NCBI GenBank assembly: GCA_964478735.1
Contig: CAYZJB010000001.1
Location: forward strand, 1 to 64,000
Reading direction: 5' to 3'
Source: CAYZJB01 sp964478735
GTDB taxonomy: Bacteria; CLD3; SB21
DNA: 64,000 nucleotides
The notes below the pieces were generated by a model. The model worked only from the letters and a program-made list of their open reading frames with translations. It was not told the origin of the DNA and made no database searches. Positions 1 to 9,437 of the stretch are shown piece after piece (the first letter of the stretch is position 1; each line of letters opens with the position of its first letter). The position numbers and the translations under genes are program-made.

Positions 1-766
1 AAAAAAGAAAAATACGACGACTATTACGGTAACACTTTATTTTGACGCAACTCGTCGCCACCCCGGGTAGTCCCGTTACCGTTTTGAAGTGTGGGTTATT
101 TTCTCCTTTTGTCAGTTCCGTTTGGTTACTGAAGCCGTTGCCCTCTTTACGGTATCCGAAGCGAATGCAGGTTGATCGAGTTCGTACGTCAGCGATGTGA
201 ATATGAGGGACATGATTTCATGACTTCACAGTTGCCGATTCATCATCACACTTGGTGGTGGGTGGAAGTTAGAAGATTAAAGTTCGAGAAAAAATTTTTC
301 TTCGCCGATCGTAACTCATTGATTGTAATGCCTTTACCCCCCCCATTCGCAGCAAACGTTGATTTTACAAGGCCTTACAGAAGTTTGACTTTTTAGATAC
401 CGAGGCTATATATTTTTCCAGCTCAAATTGGCGACGAACGTCGTAGGTCGTCGTTTTCTTGTTCGTGGTCTTGTAGTTCCGAATCCTCGAATGTTACAAG
501 GATAGCCTGTGTGCACAAAGCACACATTGGATATGAAACGAAGTCATAATCTATCGTAAGAAAGGAGGCCCGCTGAGGAACCGACGGATTGGATGTTTCA
601 TAATCAACAAGTAATCAAGAAAAAACGGAACAAAAAAGGGAAGTTCAATATTACCGAGATCAATCCTAGGCGGAATGAAATTCAAAGTAATATTGGCTTC
701 CCGATTGTGAATGTAGGGGATCTATCGGGCATTCGCAATGTTTGTTCGCAACTGCAAGGAGTAAAA
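1..766. other. Intergenic stretch without a convincing gene
   Basis: No reading frame here has a credible start, ribosome site or recognisable product; the longest short frame (172-396) is low-complexity and rich in His, Trp and Phe. There is a C8 run at 337-344 and a small hairpin at 508-526 (TGTGTGC, loop ACAAA, GCACACA). An AAAGGAGG-like sequence at 561-568 is not at a sensible distance from any start. The leader of the following lipoprotein gene probably lies in the last 200 bases. Confidence 0.5.
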
Positions 767-1927
767 ATGGTACACCGTGCAACTCGACCACTAGCAGTAA
801 TGTTACTGACTTTATTGCTATTGGCGTCGTGCGAGACTGGAGATCCATTGAGCACCCCACCTCTGGAGAATGAAGTTGATCAGTCAAGGGATCTTCGCAA
901 GAGAACAGAGTCATTTGACTCCAAGTACTTTCATGATCTCGAGGACCTATCAAGGACCATAGCCACCAAACAGAACACCCTTCGGGCAGACTTGGTGAAT
1001 GGGATGAAAAAATCAAAAATCAAAGAAAACATCATCAATTTGTCAAAAGCTTTGCGAGAGCGCTCGTCCCAACCGTTTGCTACAAACGGTGTAACCGGCA
1101 TCGAAAGCATTTACAACGACAATATGAAGGGTGCAGGGAAGTTAGGTTTTGCGGAACTCCTGAGCTCGCTGAGTAAAGATATCAATGCATATTTTCCCGT
1201 TCGGGAACATCGACAGAATGTTTTTGAAAGAGGTGAGGACTTCTGGGTAGCATTCAATCCGCCTCTGCATGATGAGAGTGAATACTTTGTGACGGCCTAT
1301 AACAAGAACGGACAGGAGAAGACACTTTCATCTATGAAAGTTCCATCCGAGAATGTCATGGTTCTTGCCTATTCTGAGAACCAAGAGCGGTATTCGATGC
1401 AGCTGTTGCCCTGCGGAGATGAGGACTGCGGAGGTGGAGGCGGAGGTGGCACCACCTACTATGAAGGTCTCCGGCTTGTCAGTGTACGAACCGATAATAT
1501 CAACGATGGCTGGTTGGACGGCGATCTCGAGCTCCGGATCAAGGTGCATCAGGCTGCTTTCACAGTGTCGCATCCTTTTGGCACATCCACTATTTCTGCA
1601 TACGTCTACTTGAATATTTTCAAGAATCACGATGCTGGAAGCTGGGGAATATTTGGTTGGAATGACAGCAACAAGTGGACCACGATTAATGCTTATAGAA
1701 AGTGGAGCGAGAGACTGAGCGTTACGGTGAATGGGGCTACTTATCACAACCCAATCTTCCTCATGGAAGTTACGGAAGAGGATCCTTTTTTCAACGATAA
1801 TATCGGAGAAGCGAGCTTCAACTCTGACACTTATTCATGGGGCTCAGCATTGTATGTCGTCAACGGATCCAAGAAATGCCGGGTAGTTATCGATAAAGGT
1901 TTGTATCCATCCACAGTTTATAACTAA
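767..1927 (+). CDS. Hypothetical lipoprotein with a poly-glycine linker
   Basis: Predicted 386-residue lipoprotein. The ATG at 767 is chosen over an in-frame upstream ATG at 593 because AAGGAG (756-761) lies five bases before it and the protein then begins with a short basic stretch, a hydrophobic segment and a lipobox (LLAS-C near residue 20). The first half is charged and helical. A run of seven glycines follows a Cys-rich CGDEDC segment near the middle and leads into a C-terminal part rich in Tyr, Trp and Asn that looks beta-structured. I do not recognise the family. It sits upstream of a DUF4249/TonB receptor pair, so a cell-surface role is possible but not shown. Confidence 0.7.
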   Translation: MVHRATRPLAVMLLTLLLLASCETGDPLSTPPLENEVDQSRDLRKRTESFDSKYFHDLEDLSRTIATKQNTLRADLVNGMKKSKIKENIINLSKALRERSSQPFATNGVTGIESIYNDNMKGAGKLGFAELLSSLSKDINAYFPVREHRQNVFERGEDFWVAFNPPLHDESEYFVTAYNKNGQEKTLSSMKVPSENVMVLAYSENQERYSMQLLPCGDEDCGGGGGGGTTYYEGLRLVSVRTDNINDGWLDGDLELRIKVHQAAFTVSHPFGTSTISAYVYLNIFKNHDAGSWGIFGWNDSNKWTTINAYRKWSERLSVTVNGATYHNPIFLMEVTEEDPFFNDNIGEASFNSDTYSWGSALYVVNGSKKCRVVIDKGLYPSTVYN

Positions 1928-1948
1928 AACTCGCGGTACTAATCAACT

Positions 1949-1976
1949 TTCCCACGGGGATGCATCCCCGTGGGAA
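1949..1976. terminator. Perfect 28-bp palindrome between lipoprotein genes
   Basis: The sequence reads identically on both strands across all 28 bases, centred on TGCATG-like bases at 1961-1964 with GC-rich arms CCCACGGGGA / TCCCCGTGGG. As RNA it would fold to a very stable hairpin just after the stop of the 767-1927 gene. There is no long T tract, so it may be a terminator of either direction, an RNA stabiliser or a protein site. It overlaps the extended in-frame start of the next gene (1960), which argues for the downstream ATG at 1996. Confidence 0.6.
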
Positions 1977-1995
1977 TCATTGCTTGGGGTTCGAC

Positions 1996-2880
1996 ATGAT
2001 GTCAAAACACTCTGCTCGTTACTTTCTGTTATTGGCTTTTCTACCGGCATGTTCCAGGGATTTAGATCTCGGATTGCCACAGACCTCGTCACAGCTTGTC
2101 ATCGAATCCTATCTGGAAAGTGGTGATTCCTTGTGGGTGCGGGTGGATGAATCCACGAGCTATTATGCGGAAGGTAACTTCACCGATCGCGGCAGAAACG
2201 CGACCGTCCACGTGTCGATCAATGGGCAGACTTTTTCTCTCATTCAAAGTGATGCGGAAGAAATACGGATCGATCACTCGACGCGACTACTTCGAGGCAC
2301 GTGGTATAGCTTACCGCGGCAGATGGTTACGATTCCTGCGTCCGGTTCGTTTGAACTCTCCGTGCAAAAACACAGGCGCACCGCAACGGCATCCGCGACG
2401 ATGCTCCCGCTGGTACCCATCACGGACTTCCGTCCACTCCGGCAACTGTCCTCGGCTACGCCCTTTTACGACGCAGAAATAGTGGCAAGTTTTCCGGAAG
2501 GCACATCGTATTTCATCGTGCAACAAAGACTTCAAATCGTTCGGAATGACACGATCCATCTGGAGGCCATTCACATGCATCAGTTTGTCTCCGTCGAGGG
2601 AAACTCACGTCCTCAGGCAATCACGATTCGAAACGAAAGACCCGGAAATTCAGTGACGGCGCTGCCGGGATACACGCTGAGAAGTCTCTTGCGACTGATG
2701 AGAATCGATAAAACGTACTATGAATTCTATCATGCGACACGTCAACAGGAAGACGACCTTGCTGTTGATTTGGGCCATCTCATCGCATCGGAGCCAACTT
2801 TAGTTCCGACGAACATCCAAGGAGGACTTGGCATCTTTACGGTGATGGCGGTCGACACGATGACAAAGGTAATACCATGA
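1996..2880 (+). CDS. DUF4249-like lipoprotein
   Basis: A 294-residue predicted outer-membrane lipoprotein (hydrophobic leader ending LPAC near residue 19). After the lipobox it has the LVIESYLESGDSLWVRV pattern typical of Bacteroidota DUF4249 proteins, which begin with a beta-sandwich-like segment. It overlaps the next gene by ATGA (2877-2880), the usual arrangement of DUF4249 genes with a TonB-dependent receptor, and suggests a surface complex with that receptor. The ATG at 1996 is preferred to 1960 because 1960 lies inside the palindrome. Family assignment is by pattern recognition; the substrate is unknown. Confidence 0.72.
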   Translation: MMSKHSARYFLLLAFLPACSRDLDLGLPQTSSQLVIESYLESGDSLWVRVDESTSYYAEGNFTDRGRNATVHVSINGQTFSLIQSDAEEIRIDHSTRLLRGTWYSLPRQMVTIPASGSFELSVQKHRRTATASATMLPLVPITDFRPLRQLSSATPFYDAEIVASFPEGTSYFIVQQRLQIVRNDTIHLEAIHMHQFVSVEGNSRPQAITIRNERPGNSVTALPGYTLRSLLRLMRIDKTYYEFYHATRQQEDDLAVDLGHLIASEPTLVPTNIQGGLGIFTVMAVDTMTKVIP

Positions 2881-5243
2881 GTCCACGAATGAACACGAAG
2901 TTAGTTAATGATGAATTCGCGAATTTTGCTTTGGAAAAGTGGCTTCACCCTTCGACTCCGCTCAGCCTGAAGGCTCTGGGTTTGGCGGTCGTTTTCTTTT
3001 TTACGTTCGCGGGCTCGCCTGCAAAGGCGCAAGAATACGTCACCATCTACGGCTACGTAACGGATGAGTCCAATGGCGAAGCCATCACCAATGCCTCCGT
3101 GACGATTCAAGGAACCTACACGGGGACAACCTCCAACAAACAAGGTTTTTTTTCGCTGAAATTCTTTACGGACGAGGAATTTACGGTTGTCGTCCGATAC
3201 ATGGGATATGAACAGGCAACCGCCGCGATACGCAAGGACATGTGGCCGCAGGTCCTCCTCGACGTAAGATTGTCGAGAAAGGTCATCGAGCTCAAAGAAG
3301 TCGTTTTTGAACAGCCTGTGGATCGCTTGCGTTTGGAGTCCACGGAGATGGGCGTGACGAGGCTTCAAGTAGAGAATGTCAAACGCATACCGATGATAGG
3401 GGGAGAAACCGACCTCTTGAAAATCATGCACGTGACACCCGGCGTCATGCAGGGACAGGAATTGTCCAACGGAATGTACGTACGCGGAGGCAGCGTCGAC
3501 CAAAATCTGTTCTTACTCGACGGCGTGACCGTGTATAATCCCAATCATCTGTTCGGCTTCTTCAGCGTCTTCAACAGCGACGCATTAAAAGAGGTCGAAC
3601 TGATGAAAGGCAGCATTCCGGCGGAATACGGCGGAAGGCTCTCTTCGGTGATGAATATGAGCATGAAAGAAGGCAATCGGGAAAAGTTTGAGGCGCGCGG
3701 AGGCGTAAGCCTCGTGACGTCCCGACTGACCGTAGAAGGACCGATCGGTTCTTCTAAAAAAGGTTCCTACTTGATTTCCGGACGCCGCACGTACATCGAT
3801 CCCGCGCTGAGCATCGGCAGTCAGCAGAGCGGATCGGGTGAGAAAACGATTTTCTATTTTTATGACCTCAATCTGAAGACGAACTATGATCTCAGCCCCA
3901 ACGACCGATTGTTTCTCAGTGGATACTTCGGACGGGATAACATGGATCTTTCTCAAGAAGACTCTGACGGCGGTGACGGCAAAGACGTCTTCCGTCTGCG
4001 CTGGGGCAACGCGGCCTATAACCTGCGCTATCATCGCATCTGGTCGCCGAGCTTTTTTACGAATGCGTCCGTCATTTATTCGGATTATCGCTCCGATTAC
4101 TCACTATCCGGCGATGAAAATATTCAGAAAACCCCATCAATTGCCGACGTCCAGACAAAGATCGATGCGGAATGGCATCCACATATCCATCATGTCGTTC
4201 GTTTTGGGGGTTCGTTTGTAAAGCATTGGTTCAAGGCTTTTTCCGGCATTCAAGAAACGGAGGATGACAAGGTAGTGGAATTGGAATCCACCGAAGGGCG
4301 GTGGTATGCTTCGCACGATTGGAACATCAATGATAAACTTCGCTCTAACCTCGGCTTGCATGCCGCCTATTTTCACATGGGCGATTATTGGCAGATCGAT
4401 CCTCGCGTGTCGCTGCGATATCGCGTCCATGAGGACCTTGCCCTCAAGGCTGCTTACACGCGGATGCACCAGTTTATACACGTGTTGTCCAGCTTGAATC
4501 TCAGCAATGCCGGAGACATCTATTATCCGTCGACGGATTATCTCAAGCCGGAGAGGTCCAACCAATGGACGCTCGGAATGACGCATATCTTGAGTCGTCA
4601 TTGGGAGTGGGACGTCGAGCTGTACTACAAAACCATGGAGCGGCTTCCGCTCTTTCGTCAGAATTTCTCGAGTGCCGACCCGTCGCAATTGAAAGATGAA
4701 GTTGTCCTCGGCCGGGGATGGGCGTATGGATTGGAAACCGGCTTTCAAAAAAACATCGGCCGCGCCACGGGTTGGATCAACTATACGTTCAGCAAAGCTT
4801 ATCGCAAATATGCGGAAAAGAATCATGGCAAATCGTTCACGCCAAAATTCGACCGCACGCATCAATTGAACGCCGTTCTGGACTACCGGTGGAAGGAAAA
4901 ATGGAAGTTAGGAGCTACGTTTGTACTGGCCTCCGGCCAACCTATCACGCTGCCCAAGCAAAGATATTTTCTCAACGATCAGGACGGGCGAAATGAGAAC
5001 TTTCAAGGAGTCATCGACTACGGTCAAATCAACAGTCACCGGCTGCCCTGGTATAATCGGTTAGACGTCAGCCTCACGTATATGTTCAAGGGTTGGGGTG
5101 CGAACTGGGAGCTTTTTGTCAACGTCTATAATATTTACAACTACGCCAATCCGCTGTGGGTGGAATACCAGGAAGACAAGGGGAAATTCGAACAGACCAC
5201 CATCGGAATGCTGCCTACCGCCGGAATTGCGTTCAGGTTCTGA
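2877..5243 (+). CDS. TonB-dependent receptor with carboxypeptidase-regulatory-like domain
   Basis: A 788-residue outer-membrane receptor. The N-terminus is unusually long before the signal segment (LGLAVVFFFTFAGSPAKAQ, about residues 35-52). Next come a CarboxypepD_reg-like beta-sandwich (about 55-135; YGYVTDESNGEAITNASV), a plug domain (about 150-260; GMYVRGGSVDQNLFLLDGV) and a 22-strand-type barrel ending in a terminal Phe. The start overlaps the DUF4249 gene by four bases. Such receptors import ligands too large for porins using TonB energy; no substrate can be read from the sequence. The pre-signal region contains CCCTTCGACTCCGCTCAG (2948-2965), which resembles a dispersed repeat (see findings). 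Confidence 0.9.
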   Translation: MSPRMNTKLVNDEFANFALEKWLHPSTPLSLKALGLAVVFFFTFAGSPAKAQEYVTIYGYVTDESNGEAITNASVTIQGTYTGTTSNKQGFFSLKFFTDEEFTVVVRYMGYEQATAAIRKDMWPQVLLDVRLSRKVIELKEVVFEQPVDRLRLESTEMGVTRLQVENVKRIPMIGGETDLLKIMHVTPGVMQGQELSNGMYVRGGSVDQNLFLLDGVTVYNPNHLFGFFSVFNSDALKEVELMKGSIPAEYGGRLSSVMNMSMKEGNREKFEARGGVSLVTSRLTVEGPIGSSKKGSYLISGRRTYIDPALSIGSQQSGSGEKTIFYFYDLNLKTNYDLSPNDRLFLSGYFGRDNMDLSQEDSDGGDGKDVFRLRWGNAAYNLRYHRIWSPSFFTNASVIYSDYRSDYSLSGDENIQKTPSIADVQTKIDAEWHPHIHHVVRFGGSFVKHWFKAFSGIQETEDDKVVELESTEGRWYASHDWNINDKLRSNLGLHAAYFHMGDYWQIDPRVSLRYRVHEDLALKAAYTRMHQFIHVLSSLNLSNAGDIYYPSTDYLKPERSNQWTLGMTHILSRHWEWDVELYYKTMERLPLFRQNFSSADPSQLKDEVVLGRGWAYGLETGFQKNIGRATGWINYTFSKAYRKYAEKNHGKSFTPKFDRTHQLNAVLDYRWKEKWKLGATFVLASGQPITLPKQRYFLNDQDGRNENFQGVIDYGQINSHRLPWYNRLDVSLTYMFKGWGANWELFVNVYNIYNYANPLWVEYQEDKGKFEQTTIGMLPTAGIAFRF

Positions 5244-5450
5244 GAACTCCAATGGACTCACAATCGAGCCTGGCCCCATTCACTTCCTGACACGATTTTG
5301 CGCTGGGTCGCCTGCTCACGTCGTCCCCGCCAATAGCAGGATGCCCGTCAATCGACCGGTCTGCTCAAGTTCATGCAGAATAGGCCATTTGTGAAGTCTA
5401 CATTCGTCAATCGGTTATGACGCGATGTTCACGAGGTGAAGCGCGTCGAG
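5244..5450. other. Non-coding gap after the TonB receptor gene
   Basis: About 200 bases without an acceptable frame. It lies between the stop of the TonB receptor gene and the decayed transposase fragment on the other strand. No clear terminator hairpin or terminal inverted repeat could be found, so the outer boundary of the inserted material cannot be placed. Confidence 0.45.
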
Positions 5451-5701
5451 TCGATATCCGTCACGGCACAGCAATGGCCAGTAGCTTTTTTTCGCCTTTG
5501 GCATTGAACCCATGACCACGAGTACGCACAAGGGTTCATCAACGTCACCAGCCTTGGGGTAAATCCCATCCAGAGGTAGAGGTATTGTGCTCTTAAGGGA
5601 CGTTTTCGCCAAGTCTTGTAGTCGTTCTCCCATTCTTCTTTCATGCGAAGAATCGAGGCAGGCGATAACGGAGCGCCTTCGCCAAAGACGGCTATGTCAA
5701 G
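5451..5701 (-). pseudogene. IS256/Mutator-family transposase remnant
   Basis: Read on the minus strand, one frame gives LSPASILRMKEEWENDYKTW followed by RKRPLRAQYLYLW. After a one-base shift it continues as LDGIYPKAGDVDEPLCVLVV, and after another as KKKLLAIAV and DGYR. This order (Glu/Trp-rich helix, YLYLW-DGIY, CLLV-MG, KKELLA, DGYR) is the central catalytic-core segment of IS256-type transposases. Only about 85 residues of the roughly 400 remain, with at least two frameshifts, so it is inactive. It begins within a few bases of the premature end of the ClC gene. No terminal repeats were found. Confidence 0.8.
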
Positions 5702-5703
5702 GC

Positions 5704-6579
5704 TCACGCATATTCCCCAGGCCAGGGAACGGCGCCAATGCGGGTCAGTCGAAAGAGTTTTAGAAAATATATGGCTACCCATCCGCTGATGATGCCCGCG
5801 ACAGCAAGAAAAAAGAAGTCCTTCAACGTAATCGTTGCGAGGGGCGGTTCCGTCAACAGCGGACGATTGCCGACAAATAGCCGTGCCGTTGCCGTGGCCA
5901 TCACCGAAGAAACGACAACGGGGACGAACGATTTCAAATTCAACCGGCCAAGAATCACTTCGACGGCAAACACGATTCCTCCGAGCGGCGCATTGAAGAT
6001 TCCACCGATCGCCGCCGCCGAACCCGCCGCACACAGGAGACGCAACTGGCCGGTGCGTAACTTCAGCATTTGTCCGATGCCGCTTCCGAGTGAAGCGCCG
6101 AGCAGGACCGTCGGCGCTTCTCGCCCTGCCCTGCCGCCCGAACTGATGGACAATGCCGCCGTCAACATCGTTTTTAACGACAGCACCATCGACATCCGCC
6201 CGTCGCGTTGATGAATGGCCTGAGCGACCGACGGAATACCTTCGCCGCCGTATTCGCGAAACACGGAGCGGTTGAGGACGCCGACGGCAAGACCGCCGAG
6301 GCCCGCGATCAAGGGAAAAGCGAAAAAACGAATGATCGGGATGTGTGTGGTCGCCTCGAAGAGATGATGGAAAAACGACTGGAACAGAATCATGATCCAG
6401 TGGAAGAGGGAAATCACGCCGCCGATGGTGATTCCGATAATGACGGCGGACAGGAGGAAACCGGCGTCCGTGTGACACTGCATAAAAAAGATTTCCGCGA
6501 GATGGATCAACTTCTGACTGGCCGATTCCAGCCAGCGCTGAAGACGCTTCACGCCGTCGGTAAATCCGTTCTGTTGCAT
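5704..6579 (-). pseudogene. ClC-family chloride channel/transporter, C-terminally truncated
   Basis: A 291-residue N-terminal part of a ClC chloride channel or H+/Cl- antiporter. It has hydrophobic helices, the anion-binding segment GGRAGREAPTVLLGASLGS (variant of GxGREGP; about residues 143-161) and GIFNAPLGGIVFAVEV (helix I). Family members have roughly 400-600 residues; the later helices that complete the pore, including the GxFxP segment and inner Tyr, are missing. The frame stops at 5704, directly where the IS256-like remnant starts, so insertion plus deletion probably removed the 3' half. The product is unlikely to be functional. It is divergent from the next gene, with a 128-base gap. 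Confidence 0.8.
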
Positions 6580-6707
6580 TTTAATGTATAAGAGGAATTG
6601 AGTGGAAATGCAACCGACAGGTGCCGGCGGACAAAAATTGTCGGATTGAATTTAATCAATGGCCGTGACGCTTGGAACTTTGTAGTCGATTCCATAGATT
6701 GCCCGTC

Positions 6708-7643
6708 ATGCGAATGTCGATTTTTTGGATCGTGATGTTCATTTGTACGTCCGTGCGGGCGCAGGAACCGTCGGTCGACGTTAAATTAAATCGCGACACG
6801 ATGGAAATTGGCCAGCAGATCGAGTATGCGATCTCCGTTCGCCATCGTCCTCAGGAATCGATCATCGGTGATCCGTTCGTCGATTTTCATGATTTCGAAG
6901 TCGTACAGATTCGCAAATACGAACCGGAAAAGACGGGCGCCGACTGGGTCGACCGGTGGCAGTACACGTTGACCACGTTTCGTATCGATACGTTCGATAT
7001 CCCGTCGCCGAAAGTCGCGCTGACGGACGGGCGCGACACGTCGATCGTCGAGGGCATCGCAAAACGCCTGATCGTTGTCAGTGTGCTGGACACGTCGATC
7101 AAGGATATTCAGCCGGAAAAGCCGCTTTTTGCCGGCGAGATCAACTGGTGGCTGCTGGCCGTTTATCTTCTGTTGATCCTGGTCGGCACGGCGGGACTGA
7201 TTTATCTTTTATACCGGCTCTGGCAGCGAAGGAAGCAGCGGCAACTCGCCGCACCCGCCGTTCCCGTCGTCATTCGCCGTCCGGAAGAGATTGCGCTGGA
7301 GGAACTCGAAAAAATAAAATCGAAACGTCTGGTCGACAAAGGTGAGTATAAATTATTTCACACCGAAGTGTCCAACGTCGTGCGTACGTACATCGAAAAT
7401 AAATTCCACATGCAGGCGATGGAAATGCCGACATCGGAACTCATGCGCCATTTCCAGCGGCATGACCGGCTCGATTCAACTCACCTCTCGACGCTGAGGG
7501 CCCTGCTGGAAGTCGCCGATCTCGTCAAATTTGCCAAATACAAACCGTCGTCGGCCGAATGTGCCGACGTGATGGAACGCGCCGAACAGTTCATCATCAA
7601 GTCGAGTTCGCCCGCACCCGAAACCGTCGAAGCGCCGTCATGA
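6708..7643 (+). CDS. BatD-like membrane protein
   Basis: A 311-residue protein with a signal peptide (MRMSIFWIVMFICTSVRAQ), an extracytoplasmic beta-sandwich-like region (about 20-135), one transmembrane helix (WWLLAVYLLLILVGTAGLIY, about 145-165) and a basic cytoplasmic tail with a helical C-terminal domain. This resembles the reduced BatD/oxygen-tolerance proteins that accompany BatA/BatB, but no such partners are in the window. A TTG at 6672 is also in frame; the ATG at 6708 gives the better signal peptide. The 3' end overlaps nadK by ATGA, suggesting cotranscription. Function unknown. Confidence 0.6.
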   Translation: MRMSIFWIVMFICTSVRAQEPSVDVKLNRDTMEIGQQIEYAISVRHRPQESIIGDPFVDFHDFEVVQIRKYEPEKTGADWVDRWQYTLTTFRIDTFDIPSPKVALTDGRDTSIVEGIAKRLIVVSVLDTSIKDIQPEKPLFAGEINWWLLAVYLLLILVGTAGLIYLLYRLWQRRKQRQLAAPAVPVVIRRPEEIALEELEKIKSKRLVDKGEYKLFHTEVSNVVRTYIENKFHMQAMEMPTSELMRHFQRHDRLDSTHLSTLRALLEVADLVKFAKYKPSSAECADVMERAEQFIIKSSSPAPETVEAPS

Positions 7644-8497
7644 GACTCGGCATCGTCATCAACCGCGACAAGGCGCGAGCCGCCGAAAGCGTGATAGAAC
7701 TGTGCAACGCCCTGGATCGGCGCGGAATCGAAGTGTGTATCAACCGGGATGCGGCAACGCTCATCAAAGGTTCATGTCCGGCCCGGCCCGTTGAAATGGA
7801 CGTGCTGGGACGCGACTGCGATTTCATTTTATCGTTTGGTGGCGATGGGACGCTGCTCGCGGCCGCAAGGGCGGTTGGAAGTTACGGCAAACCCATTCTG
7901 GGTGTGAACATCGGAAAATTGGGGTTCCTCACTGCGGTCGAGACGGGCGATCTGCTGCACGCCGTCGAACGGCTGATCGGCGGCGATTACCGGACGGAGT
8001 CCCGGCTGGTGCTGCACGCACAACTTGAAGGCCACGCTCCGATTTTCGCGCTCAACGATCTCGTGGTCATTCGCAGCGATGCCGCCCGAATGATACGCAT
8101 TCGCGTCGATATTGACGGGACTTTCCTCAACCGTTATACGGCGGACGGCCTGATCGTGGCGACGCCCACGGGTTCGACGGCGTACTCACTTTCCGCCAAC
8201 GGTCCGATCCTGACGCCGTCCATGGATGCTCTCGTGATCAATCCGATCTGTCCGCACACCCTGACGATGCGTCCGATTGTCGTCGGCGGTACCCAGGAAA
8301 TTCGTTTGCATCTGGAGGACGATTACACGGCGTTCTTGACGTCCGACGGGCAGGAAGAACAACGGTTGACCGGCGGCGAAATCATCACGATCCGCAAGGC
8401 CGCTCATACGATTCAACTCGTGCGATTTCCCGAAAAAGATTTTTTCGATATTCTACGCGGAAAACTTCACTGGGGGGAAGACGCGCGAACGTCCTGA
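7640..8497 (+). CDS. nadK: NAD kinase
   Basis: A 285-residue NAD kinase that makes NADP+ from NAD+ and ATP (or polyphosphate). The diagnostic residues are present: GGDGTLL at 67-73 (catalytic Asp), the LND motif at 138-140 and TPTGSTAYSLSA at 175-186. The ATG at 7640 overlaps the previous stop (ATGA); longer in-frame extensions lie inside the upstream gene and are rejected. The 3' end overlaps the convergent CPBP protease gene by 31 bases, so the two transcripts are complementary at their ends. Confidence 0.95.
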   Translation: MRLGIVINRDKARAAESVIELCNALDRRGIEVCINRDAATLIKGSCPARPVEMDVLGRDCDFILSFGGDGTLLAAARAVGSYGKPILGVNIGKLGFLTAVETGDLLHAVERLIGGDYRTESRLVLHAQLEGHAPIFALNDLVVIRSDAARMIRIRVDIDGTFLNRYTADGLIVATPTGSTAYSLSANGPILTPSMDALVINPICPHTLTMRPIVVGGTQEIRLHLEDDYTAFLTSDGQEEQRLTGGEIITIRKAAHTIQLVRFPEKDFFDILRGKLHWGEDARTS

Positions 8498-9354
8498 ACG
8501 TTCCGCGTCACGTGCCACAAACCGATTCCACCGGCGATAAAAAGAACGGCGCCCGCGACGAGAACCGGCGGTTCGATCGATGCGCGTGAACCGTACCATG
8601 CCGTCACGGATTCATCGAGGTTATTGGAGACGAGTACGATCCCGTTGTTCATGGCGTGGATCACAATCGTCGGAATCACGCTTCCGGTGCGCCATGCGAC
8701 CGCACCCAGGACGACCGCGATCATGAGAATTTGGATTCCACCCCATGGATTGAAATGGATCATGGCAAAGACCACACTAGACAGGGCGATGGCAACTCCG
8801 GCCCGCATGCGCGATTCCAGGGCCTGCTGAAAAACGCCGCGAATGAGCGTCTCTTCGCATAGGGCGGCGGCGCCCACGGCGGCCAGCACAAGCAGCAGGC
8901 CGCTCCACCAGTCGTGAATCTTCATTTCCGCGGAAAGTTTTTCGAGAATATTCTCCGACAGCAATTCCGGCGACAGGACGCCGATCGTTCGGTCGAGGAA
9001 CGCATTGATCGACGGAGAAATCAGCTTGTCGAGCGCGTCGGTCATGACGATCAGTCCGATGCACAGGACGATCGTCGTTGCGATCACGATCCACGAAACG
9101 CCTTTCCAGCGCACAACGACCTGGATGTTTTTTTTCTGCATGCGCGAGTACAGCAGCGTCGGTACGATGAAAAGCGTCGTGCCAATCAGCAGGCCGAGTT
9201 TGGACAGGCTGCTGATGCCGCTGCCTGCGGCCGCTAGTCCGTAGTGGACGAACGAAAAAATCATGGCGACGGTAAAGCCCGCTCCGACGCCGGCAATCAG
9301 CAAGACGGTGGCGGCACCTGGGGAAAACGGGGTTTCGCGTGTCGTGTCATTCAT
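8467..9354 (-). CDS. CPBP family intramembrane metalloprotease
   Basis: A 295-residue multi-pass membrane protein of the CPBP (CaaX protease and bacteriocin-processing, Abi) family. The three conserved motifs are present: EETLIR at 167-172, FAMIH ending in His200, and HAMNN with His233/Asn236, which together form the Glu/His catalytic metal site. The start at 9354 (MNDTTRETPF) leaves 83 bases before the divergent pyrD for a promoter; a longer in-frame start at 9432 would reach almost to the pyrD start and is less likely. Substrate unknown; many family members are uncharacterised. Confidence 0.85.
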   Translation of the reverse strand: MNDTTRETPFSPGAATVLLIAGVGAGFTVAMIFSFVHYGLAAAGSGISSLSKLGLLIGTTLFIVPTLLYSRMQKKNIQVVVRWKGVSWIVIATTIVLCIGLIVMTDALDKLISPSINAFLDRTIGVLSPELLSENILEKLSAEMKIHDWWSGLLLVLAAVGAAALCEETLIRGVFQQALESRMRAGVAIALSSVVFAMIHFNPWGGIQILMIAVVLGAVAWRTGSVIPTIVIHAMNNGIVLVSNNLDESVTAWYGSRASIEPPVLVAGAVLFIAGGIGLWHVTRNVQDVRASSPQ

Positions 9355-9437
9355 GGCGGCCAAGGTAGACGCCGGGGCGATGCCAGTCAAGGAAAACGAT
9401 TTGGATGTCTGCATTTGTCTGTTAACTTTCACGCCCG

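Noticed and set aside
172..396. 74-codon open frame in the first 400 bases
   Set aside because: TTG start without ribosome site, biased aromatic/His composition and no family resemblance; better left as non-coding.
593..766. N-terminal extension of the first lipoprotein to the ATG at 593
   Set aside because: The extension has no ribosome site at a usable distance and would bury the lipoprotein leader; the ATG at 767 has AAGGAG.
5702..6478. Long minus-strand frame overlapping the ClC gene
   Set aside because: It is an out-of-frame shadow of the ClC gene; only its 3' end (5451-5701) has meaning, as the transposase remnant.
7559..7639. Longer NAD kinase N-terminus
   Set aside because: The extension lies inside the upstream gene; the ATGA overlap at 7640 gives the standard start MRLGIV.
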